NCBI GenBank assembly: GCA_910577815.1
Contig: CAJTNO010000010.1
Span: 1 to 16,604, forward strand
Direction: 5' to 3'
From: an uncultured Christensenella sp.
GTDB taxonomy: Bacteria; Bacillota; Clostridia; Christensenellales; CAG-917
Length of the DNA stretch: 16,604 nucleotides
Shown here: one piece after another, positions 1-5,431 of the stretch
How the letters are laid out: each line of letters begins with the position of its first letter
Position numbering within the stretch: the first letter of the stretch is position 1
Position numbers and translations under genes: made by a program
The notes under the pieces: model-generated
Database searches by the model: none
What the model was told of the DNA's origin: nothing
Seen by the model: the letters and a program-made list of their open reading frames with translations, nothing else

Positions 1-1913
1 GTTGAGCCTTGCGGTCCTCGCAATGACTTATTTCCGTTGCTGTCCTCAAGCTTTAACTGTATAGGCGCTTTAGTTATTTCAAACTCAAGCTTATTATTGG
101 AAGTTTCCCAAGCATAGTTTTTGGGGTCTTTAAAAGCAACATTTAAAATATACTTTTTGACATCCGTTGCAGACACCTTTAAACTGCTTTGATTGAACGT
201 AACGCCCGTAGGTGCGGTTACGGATATAATAGTATCGTCATAATTAGCTATTTGAAATTCTACAGGCTCGCCGCCGTTATACGGTTTGGAATTGATATTA
301 TTGAAAAACTGCGGAAATTTGACATACTTAGGCGTTATAGTTAGACTTACTCTCCTCGTTTTGCCGCTTAAACCGTCAGTCCAAATAATATTATTAACGC
401 CATCCTTGATAGTAAGTGCAACTTCATAACTGCCGACATTTACTGGTGCGCTATCTAATTTCGCTTTGGTACCAGCGTCATAATACTCTACGGTTACAGA
501 GTCTTTAACCGAATTAAACCAATCTTCGTTCTCTATGCCTTTGGCAGTGCCGTCATATTCTTCGGAAATCGAATTCCCTAAGCTAATGTCATACTTGCTT
601 GCTTCCTGTGCCTTAGTTAAGTTTAAATGAAGCGCAGGGCGGACTGCCATAGAATTACCGTTCTCTATACGATTCCAACCGCCGTTAGAAGTCATATAGA
701 ATCCACCCGATGCCCAATGATATGCACCGGTGCGCGTCCAAGTATCACTGCCGGAATTGAGTATCTCGTGTTGATTAGGTATTCCCCATAAACTTACAGC
801 TTGAGTATTGTCTACATCTGAACCTTCGTTTACATTATAACAGCCTGTTTCGGTTAAACTCGGCAGCCACAGATAATCGTTCTGCCAAGCGTAATAATCT
901 GTCTGGCTCTTCACGTTAATTATAGTTCTGCCGAAACCTGTAAACCAACCGCCGGTATTTGTATTTGAATTTATAAGACTCTCATTGGGACCTGTAATTC
1001 CATCTGTTCCGCTTCCCCAAGCTTCATTAGGTGTAATCTGTGCCTCCCAACCATTAGAACCTATAAAACTCCACACAAAATTCTCAGTCTTCTGATAGTT
1101 TACTTGTTTAGGAGCAGCTAAATAATTTATAAGACTTGTGTTTTTATTTTGGCTATCAATAAGTGCGGAATTTTCCATAGTAAATCGCGCAAATTTATGA
1201 TTAGCTCTGTCCGACGCTTTGACAGTTGCATTTGAAGTTACACCGGTTGAATAAGTTACATCTGCATTGGCGGTGTTACCGTTATTCAAAGTCTGCACAC
1301 GCATAAGGCTTCTTCCGTAATTAAACGGCGAAATATTGCTACCGGTTGAAGCTGCTGTAGGTGTACCTGATGCCCCCCACGACCAAGCCGAACTACCTTG
1401 ATTTTCGCTCATCCAAAGCGTAGCAATCAAATCTCCGGCATTTCCGCTATTAGAAGAATTTGCATTAGTGTTTGTGGTGAGATACACCACGTTCCACTTA
1501 TATCCGCCAAATTCAATCGTAATCGGACTTCCGCCGTTTGAATTTTGAATTTGGTCAAAGTTCATTGAATTATTTTGTATATTTATCGCATCTGTTTTGG
1601 TATATCCCGTAATTGAGCTTACGGAACTCTTTACTTTAGACAACGCATTTGCATACGTTCCCGTATCTGTGCCAAGAATTGCTCCGTAAAGTTTGTCAAG
1701 TACTGCGGCATTTATAACTCCGCCGTCCTCTCTTGTTTCGTAATTTGAAAAAGTCAAAGAACCTATTGAATCAGGCGCGGAGCCTGCCGTATATGCATTA
1801 CTGTTAAGTGAGTTTTGCCCGCTAAAAGAAAGAATTGCGCTTGTCAAAACAAACGCAAATATTAGTGCGATTATTGCAAAGAATTTTCTATTTCTTTTGC
1901 GTGTCAACTCCAT
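1..1913 (-). CDS. Secreted/surface protein with DUF6273-like region and Ig-like (MBG-type) repeats, 5' part only
   Basis: The frame is open from the start at 1913 to the left edge (637 residues, no stop), so the C-terminus is missing. Residues 1-30 form a signal peptide or anchor: a basic stretch TRKRNRK, then a hydrophobic run of about 20 residues. Residues about 133-430 begin with FGGYKWNVVYL and end with VRPALHLNL, the pattern of DUF6273-type extracellular domains in gut Clostridia; the middle is rich in Asn, Ser, Gly and Trp. From about residue 446, Ig-like repeats follow (YDGTAKG ... APVNVGSYEV; PYNGGEPVEF ... KKYILNV), like MBG/YDG repeats of adhesins. The role is probably cell-surface display or adhesion; the ligand is unknown. 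The start is uncertain: ATG at 1913 has GGGGG (1919-1915) only 1 nt away, while TTG at 1907 has it 7 nt away. No normal promoter faces the gene; see the invertible cassette upstream. Confidence 0.85.
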   Translation of the reverse strand, partial: MELTRKRNRKFFAIIALIFAFVLTSAILSFSGQNSLNSNAYTAGSAPDSIGSLTFSNYETREDGGVINAAVLDKLYGAILGTDTGTYANALSKVKSSVSSITGYTKTDAINIQNNSMNFDQIQNSNGGSPITIEFGGYKWNVVYLTTNTNANSSNSGNAGDLIATLWMSENQGSSAWSWGASGTPTAASTGSNISPFNYGRSLMRVQTLNNGNTANADVTYSTGVTSNATVKASDRANHKFARFTMENSALIDSQNKNTSLINYLAAPKQVNYQKTENFVWSFIGSNGWEAQITPNEAWGSGTDGITGPNESLINSNTNTGGWFTGFGRTIINVKSQTDYYAWQNDYLWLPSLTETGCYNVNEGSDVDNTQAVSLWGIPNQHEILNSGSDTWTRTGAYHWASGGFYMTSNGGWNRIENGNSMAVRPALHLNLTKAQEASKYDISLGNSISEEYDGTAKGIENEDWFNSVKDSVTVEYYDAGTKAKLDSAPVNVGSYEVALTIKDGVNNIIWTDGLSGKTRRVSLTITPKYVKFPQFFNNINSKPYNGGEPVEFQIANYDDTIISVTAPTGVTFNQSSLKVSATDVKKYILNVAFKDPKNYAWETSNNKLEFEITKAPIQLKLEDSNGNKSLRGPQGS

Positions 1914-1948
1914 ACCCCCGTAGTATAATTCCCGCAAATGGAATTATG

Positions 1949-1969
1949 CATAGAATATACTGTTCTATG
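1949..1969 (+). repeat. Inverted repeat, gene-proximal end of cassette 1
   Basis: A 21-bp near-palindrome with arms CATAGAA and TTCTATG around the 7-bp centre TATACTG. It is an exact reverse complement of 2117-2137, and the identity stops at the repeat ends. Just inside it reads AACAT, as at the corresponding end of cassette 2. Confidence 0.9.
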
Positions 1970-2061
1970 AACATCGTAGGAAATTACAGGGAAAAGTAAT
2001 GATAAATACAAGTATGAAAGTATTAAAAAACACGCAAAAATACGTATTTACACGAAATACA

Positions 2062-2090
2062 TTGACAAATAAAGTCGATTTACATAAAAT
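2062..2090 (+). promoter_or_regulatory. Sigma-A promoter inside cassette 1
   Basis: TTGACA (2062-2067), a 17-bp spacer, and TAAAAT (2085-2090). It is followed by a second A/T box TATAAT (2091-2096), which is too far from the -35 to pair with it. Transcription would start near 2097, cross the right repeat and stop at the terminator at 2182-2225, so in this orientation it drives no recognisable gene. A small hairpin (GTATTT 2044-2049 with AAATAC 2055-2060) lies just before the -35. Confidence 0.75.
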
Positions 2091-2116
2091 TATAATGCTG
2101 ATATAATAAATACGTA

Positions 2117-2137
2117 CATAGAACAGTATATTCTATG
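2117..2137 (-). repeat. Inverted repeat, promoter-proximal end of cassette 1
   Basis: Read on the minus strand it is identical over 21 bp to 1949-1969, with the same centre TATACTG. Just inside it reads TAC, close to the TAT at the promoter-side end of cassette 2. Confidence 0.9.
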
Positions 2138-2181
2138 TACAAAGTTTTGGAAAATTATGTTGCCAATCTACTTACTTTCAT

Positions 2182-2225
2182 AAAATAAAACCGCCTGTAT
2201 ATTAAGTGACAGACGGTTTTATTTT
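2182..2225 (-). terminator. thrS terminator, probably bidirectional
   Basis: A 17-position stem (2182-2198 with 2209-2225) and a 10-nt loop, with T-rich tracts on both sides. The single imperfect position (C2194/A2213) is C-A in plus-strand RNA but a G-U wobble in minus-strand RNA, so the hairpin suits thrS, which ends at 2292. It should also stop the outward transcript of cassette 1 before it runs antisense into thrS. Confidence 0.85.
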
Positions 2226-2291
2226 GATATATTTGGATGAAAACAAGCAAATAATATTATAAATAAGCAAAATCTTTAAGACTTATATTGC

Positions 2292-4229
2292 TTATTTGAT
2301 TTTTTTTGTAGCTACTTCCATAAGGCACTTGCCCACAAAATCCGCAACGCTCATTGTGCCGAGGTCGCCTTCGGTACGATGACGGACGGCAACTACATTC
2401 TGCTCCGCCTCTTTATCGCCGACTACCAAGACGTAAGGCACCTTTTCAAGCTGAGCTTCGCGTATCTTTTTGCCGAGCTTTTCACTGCGGACGTCCGCTT
2501 CGGCGCGCATACCGGCATAAGTCAGCATACCGACAATTTCCTTAACTTTACCAACCGTACGGTCGGTAAGCGACAGAACTCTGACCTGCTCGGGAGCAAG
2601 CCACATCGGGAACGCTCCGTTGTACTTTTCGATGAGCATACCGAGAGTGCGTTCGTAGCAACCTATCGAGCTTCTGTGAATTATAAGCGGAGTTGCCTTT
2701 TCGCCGTTTTCGTCTATATAAATCATATCGAAACGCTTCGCGAGCGAGAAATCTATCTGAACGGTAAACAGAGTGTCTTCCTTGCCGTGAACGTTTTTGC
2801 ACTGGATGTCGAGCTTAGGTCCGTAGAACGCAGCCTCTCCCCAAGCCTCCTCGTACTTTATATTGAGGTGGTCGAGGATGCCCTTCATTGTCGTTTCTAC
2901 CCTGTTCCACTCCTCGGGCGAGCCTACGTATTTGTCGGCATTCTTCGGGTCCCAACGGGAGAAGCGATACCAGATATCTCCGGAAATGCCGAATATGCCC
3001 GCAAGATACTTGATTAAATCCACACAGCCCTCAAATTCCTTTTCAAGCTGCTCGGGAGTGCAGACGATATGTCCGTCGGCAAGCGTAAACTGTCTTATTC
3101 TCGTCAAACCGTGCATTTCGCCGCTTGCTTCCTTGCGGAATTCGGTTGCGGTTTCGGCATAACGAATGGGCAAATCGCGATAGCTCTTGAGTCCGTTTTT
3201 ATAAATAGTAAACTGCAACGGACAGGTCATAGGACGCAGACAAAGTATTTCGTCGTCGACGTCCTCCTCGCCGATATAGAACATTTTATCCTTATAATGG
3301 TCCCAGTGTCCCGAGGTGATAAACAGATTGTTTTTTGTCATTATCGGGGTTTTTGTGAGCAGATAGCCGCGGCGCTGCTCCTCGTCCTCGACAAAGCGCT
3401 GCATTATCTGCATTACGCGCGCACCCTTAGGCATAATGAGCGGCAAGCCCTGCCCGATATTCTCGTCCGTCATAAAGAAGCCGAGCTCTCTGCCCACCTT
3501 GTTATGGTCGCGGGATTTCGCCTCCTCGAGCTTTTTAACGTATTCGTCAAGCTCCGCCGCCGTAGTGAACGCCGTGCCGTATATTCTTGTAAGCATCTTG
3601 TTTTTTTCGTTACCGCGCCAGTACGCGCCCGTAAGCGAGGTGAGCTTAAACGCCTTTATCTTTCCCGTTGAAAGCATATGCGGTCCGCTGCATAAATCAA
3701 TAAAATCTCCCTGCTGATAGAAGGTTATTTCCTCTCCCTCGGGAATGTCGGCAAGCAGCTCCATTTTATAAGTCTGCTTCATCTTGCTTATCATCTGCTC
3801 CGCCTCGGCGCGGGATACCACAAGCTTCTTTATCTTAAGATTGGCTTTGATTATGCTCTTCATCTCCGCCTCGATTTTATCAAAATCAGCCTGAGTTATC
3901 GGAGTCTTAAAATCAAAATCGTAATAGAATCCGTTTTCTATTGCAGGTCCTATCGCAAGCTGTACGGTGGGATATACCGTCTTTACCGCCTGTGCCAGTA
4001 TGTGGGCGCAGGTGTGTCTGTATACGCGCTTGCCCTCCTCGCTTTCAAACGTGAGTATCTCAAACGCACAGTCGCGGTCTATAACCGTGTCCATAGAAGC
4101 AAGCTGTCCGTCAATCTTGCATACAATTGCCGCTTTTGCCAGACTCTCGCTTATCTGCTTTGCTACCTCTATCGCGCTCGCCGCGCCTTCGATAGCAATC
4201 TTGTTGCCGTCTTTTAAAGTGATTTCCAT
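2292..4229 (-). CDS. thrS: Threonyl-tRNA synthetase
   Basis: Class II synthetase that activates threonine and charges tRNA-Thr in the cytoplasm. The 645 residues have the full family layout. TGS domain: about 1-60. Editing (SAD) domain: about 70-220, with HTCAH (H72, H76) and LCSGPH (C180, H184). Catalytic core: about 250-540, with zinc ligands C336 (PMTCP), H387 (ADGH) and H518 (IIHRS), motif 2 around TEFRKEASGEMHG and motif 3 around SIGCYERTLGML. The C-terminal anticodon-binding domain begins around LAPEQVRVL. I chose ATG 4229 because GGAGG (4238-4234) lies 4 nt before it; the upstream in-frame ATG at 4244 has no such site. It is transcribed alone from 4313-4285 and divergent from the pnuC-like gene. 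A 5-bp hairpin (4247-4261) lies just before the ribosome binding site. The short leader holds no T-box. Every key residue is present. Confidence 0.98.
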   Translation of the reverse strand: MEITLKDGNKIAIEGAASAIEVAKQISESLAKAAIVCKIDGQLASMDTVIDRDCAFEILTFESEEGKRVYRHTCAHILAQAVKTVYPTVQLAIGPAIENGFYYDFDFKTPITQADFDKIEAEMKSIIKANLKIKKLVVSRAEAEQMISKMKQTYKMELLADIPEGEEITFYQQGDFIDLCSGPHMLSTGKIKAFKLTSLTGAYWRGNEKNKMLTRIYGTAFTTAAELDEYVKKLEEAKSRDHNKVGRELGFFMTDENIGQGLPLIMPKGARVMQIMQRFVEDEEQRRGYLLTKTPIMTKNNLFITSGHWDHYKDKMFYIGEEDVDDEILCLRPMTCPLQFTIYKNGLKSYRDLPIRYAETATEFRKEASGEMHGLTRIRQFTLADGHIVCTPEQLEKEFEGCVDLIKYLAGIFGISGDIWYRFSRWDPKNADKYVGSPEEWNRVETTMKGILDHLNIKYEEAWGEAAFYGPKLDIQCKNVHGKEDTLFTVQIDFSLAKRFDMIYIDENGEKATPLIIHRSSIGCYERTLGMLIEKYNGAFPMWLAPEQVRVLSLTDRTVGKVKEIVGMLTYAGMRAEADVRSEKLGKKIREAQLEKVPYVLVVGDKEAEQNVVAVRHRTEGDLGTMSVADFVGKCLMEVATKKIK

Positions 4230-4284
4230 ATTACCTCCGCGCAATCAACCTCACAAAGGTTGTACGCTTTTTAATGTATTAAAT

Positions 4285-4313
4285 ATTATAATTTTATATA
4301 TCCGTAAAGTCAA
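4285..4313 (-). promoter_or_regulatory. thrS promoter
   Basis: On the minus strand, TTGACT (4313-4308), a 17-bp spacer, and TATAAT (4290-4285). The start would be near 4278, giving a leader of about 50 nt. The -35 lies about 27 bp from the opposing -35 of the pnuC-like gene. Confidence 0.8.
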
Positions 4314-4340
4314 CACAAATGCCGAACCTCGCAAAAATAG

Positions 4341-4369
4341 TTGACGGACTACACCTATTATGTTACATT
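4341..4369 (+). promoter_or_regulatory. Probable promoter of the PnuC-family gene
   Basis: TTGACG (4341-4346), a 17-bp spacer, and TACATT (4364-4369). The predicted start near 4376 leaves a leader of about 120 nt before the ATG at 4497. Confidence 0.6.
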
Positions 4370-4375
4370 GTAATT

Positions 4376-4496
4376 GCCAATGGGTACTGCCACCGGGTAG
4401 TTGCAATGCTGAGCATTCGTCGCGCGTCGTTAGGTCTTAGAAGACGTGCCGCACGGATGCCGTTTTATTTTTATGACGCGCACGCGCGTAGAAAAT
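4376..4496 (+). promoter_or_regulatory. Structured leader of the PnuC-family gene, possible cis-regulatory RNA
   Basis: This leader of about 120 nt is GC-rich next to its AT-rich surroundings and full of self-complementary stretches: AATGCT/AGCATT (4405-4417), GTCTT/AAGAC (4434-4445), CGTGC/GCACG (4445-4455), and ACGCGC/GCGCGT (4476-4489), the last just 7 nt before the start codon. GCGCGTC (4422-4428) can also pair with GACGCGC (4475-4481), which would break the start-proximal hairpin. No Shine-Dalgarno site is visible before ATG 4497. I recognise no named riboswitch class (TPP, FMN, preQ1 and cobalamin cores are absent). Vitamin transporters are often riboswitch-controlled, but ligand control here is inference. 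Confidence 0.4.
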
Positions 4497-5204
4497 ATGA
4501 AAAAACTTAATTTTACAAATCCATTTAAAAGCCTGCGGGCGATAGATTACATAATATGGCTGACGTCGTTAGCCGTCAATATCGCCGCGTTTGCCATTAC
4601 CCGCTGGACAGACCCGCTTACCTTCGTTTCCGCCGTTGTAGGAGTCACTGCTCTTATATTCTGCGCAAAAGGTCACGTGCTCGGTCAGATTATTTCCGTG
4701 ATATTTGCTATATTCTATAGCATAGTGGCTTACTTCTTCCGCTACTACAGCGAGCTTATAACTTACGCATTTATGAGCGCGCCTATTGCGATACTGTCCA
4801 TTATTTCGTGGCTGCGAAATCCCTACGGCAACAGCGGTCAGGTAAAGGTTGCAACTCTCACAAAAAAGAAAATAACCGTTATGCTCGTCTTAACCGCGGC
4901 GGTCACGGTTGCTTTTTATTTTATTCTCCGCGCGCTGAATACTCCTAACCTTGCAGTCAGCACGCTTTCAATCGCAACAAGCTTCCTCGCCTGCTTTCTC
5001 GTCTTTCTGCGTTCCCCCTGGTACGCGGTAGCTTACGCCGCCAACGACATAGTGCTTATTGTGCTGTGGGTGCTCGCTACAGTCAAAAGTCTGTCATATC
5101 TGCCAATGGTCACCTGCTTCGCTATGTTTCTTATAAACGACGTCTATGGATTTATATGCTGGATTAAAATGAAAAAATCTCAAACGGACGAATTACCTAA
5201 TTAA
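4497..5204 (+). CDS. pnuC: PnuC-family vitamin transporter (nicotinamide riboside/NMN-like)
   Basis: A 235-residue integral membrane protein with seven or eight hydrophobic segments (about 16-34, 40-56, 60-81, 86-104, 127-146, 155-171, 178-196, 201-220). The C-terminal NDVYGFICWIKM (214-225) and RSPWYAVAYAANDIVLIVLW (172-191) are typical of PnuC proteins, which facilitate uptake of B-vitamin precursors that are then trapped by phosphorylation. Which vitamin (nicotinamide riboside, thiamine or riboflavin) cannot be told here. The start is inferred: an in-frame GTG at 4446 and ATG at 4473 exist, but MKKLNFTNPF gives a normal PnuC N-terminus. No good ribosome binding site precedes any of the three. 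A structured leader lies upstream. The gene ends 8 bp before cassette 2, whose internal promoter faces its 3' end. Confidence 0.85.
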   Translation: MKKLNFTNPFKSLRAIDYIIWLTSLAVNIAAFAITRWTDPLTFVSAVVGVTALIFCAKGHVLGQIISVIFAIFYSIVAYFFRYYSELITYAFMSAPIAILSIISWLRNPYGNSGQVKVATLTKKKITVMLVLTAAVTVAFYFILRALNTPNLAVSTLSIATSFLACFLVFLRSPWYAVAYAANDIVLIVLWVLATVKSLSYLPMVTCFAMFLINDVYGFICWIKMKKSQTDELPN

Positions 5205-5212
5205 AAAATATA

Positions 5213-5233
5213 CATAGAATATGTTATTCTATG
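5213..5233 (+). repeat. Inverted repeat, promoter-proximal end of cassette 2
   Basis: Arms CATAGAA and TTCTATG around the centre TATGTTA. This copy is a perfect palindrome apart from its middle three bases. Same arms as cassette 1, different centre. Confidence 0.9.
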
Positions 5234-5258
5234 TATATAAAATAAATTTGCTATAATT

Positions 5259-5287
5259 ATTTTAAATATTCCCTATACGTTTGTCAA
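5259..5287 (-). promoter_or_regulatory. Sigma-A promoter inside cassette 2
   Basis: On the minus strand, TTGACA (5287-5282), a 17-bp spacer, and TAAAAT (5264-5259): the same two hexamers and spacer length as in cassette 1. In this orientation it would transcribe through the 5213-5233 repeat and antisense into the 3' end of the pnuC-like gene. Confidence 0.75.
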
Positions 5288-5379
5288 ACACTTTGCTTTC
5301 AAATTGCAAATAACGCCCATTTTTGTCTTTTTTGTAAGGATTTAACCAATTATTTAAAGCCTCTAACCTGCGTTATGTT

Positions 5380-5400
5380 CATAGAATAACATATTCTGCG
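5380..5400 (-). repeat. Inverted repeat, gene-proximal end of cassette 2
   Basis: On the minus strand it reads CGCAGAA, centre TATGTTA, TTCTATG, then AACAT. It differs from its partner only in the outer arm (CGC instead of CAT). The inner TTCTATGAACAT also occurs at the gene-proximal end of cassette 1. Confidence 0.88.
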
Positions 5401-5431
5401 TATATTGCATTTTTGTTTTCAAGGAGGATAT

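Larger units (their letters stand above)
1949..2137. other. Putative invertible promoter cassette (inverton 1), OFF orientation
   Basis: A 189-bp segment is bounded by two 21-bp sequences that are exact reverse complements of each other (1949-1969 and 2117-2137), enclosing 147 bp of AT-rich DNA. The only good sigma-A promoter inside (2062-2090, plus strand) points away from the surface-protein gene that starts 35 bp beyond the left repeat. Inversion would place the -10 box 26 bp from that repeat and give a leader of about 75 nt. The same design occurs at 5213-5400. The repeats and promoter are seen directly; inversion is inferred. By family knowledge, similar-sized switches with 21-bp inverted repeats exist in Clostridioides difficile (cwpV and flgB, acted on by the tyrosine recombinase RecV). 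Confidence 0.72.
5213..5400. other. Putative invertible promoter cassette (inverton 2), OFF orientation
   Basis: A 188-bp segment is bounded by 21-bp inverted repeats (5213-5233 and 5380-5400; 19 of 21 identical, extending to 24 of 26 with the flanking ATATA/TATAT). The internal promoter (5287-5259, minus strand) points away from the lipoprotein gene starting 31 bp past the right repeat. The distance from the -35 to the gene-proximal repeat is 92 bp, exactly as in cassette 1, and from the -10 to the other repeat 25 bp versus 26 bp. The interiors of the two cassettes otherwise show no clear long identity. Flipping would give a lipoprotein leader of about 70 nt. Inversion is inferred. Confidence 0.7.

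Noticed and set aside
648..668. Look-alike of the repeat (CATAGAA ... TTCTCTAT) inside the surface-protein gene
   Set aside because: The second arm is broken by an extra base, the centre is 6 bp, no inverted partner lies nearby, and it lies in coding sequence (NSMAVRP region).
1949..2137. The two cassettes as copies of a short transposable element (MITE) with terminal inverted repeats
   Set aside because: The interiors show no long shared identity, repeat centres differ between copies, and cassette 1 has no clear target-site duplication. The TATA on both sides of cassette 2 could be chance in AT-rich DNA.
4230..4284. T-box leader for thrS
   Set aside because: The promoter at 4313-4285 leaves only about 50 nt of leader, with just a 5-bp hairpin. 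No T-box core (AGGGTGG-like) or specifier stem is visible on the minus strand.
4446..4496. Upstream GTG (4446) or ATG (4473) starts for the PnuC-family protein
   Set aside because: The added residues (MPHGCRFIF, MTRTRVEN) do not resemble a PnuC N-terminus, overlap the leader hairpins and have no better ribosome site.
1949..5400. The four palindromes as operators of one repressor, paired for DNA looping (spacing about 168 bp, near 16 helical turns)
   Set aside because: Possible, but it does not explain why the 7-bp centres are identical within a locus and different between loci, or why the promoter faces away from the gene in both cases. Kept only as the main alternative.
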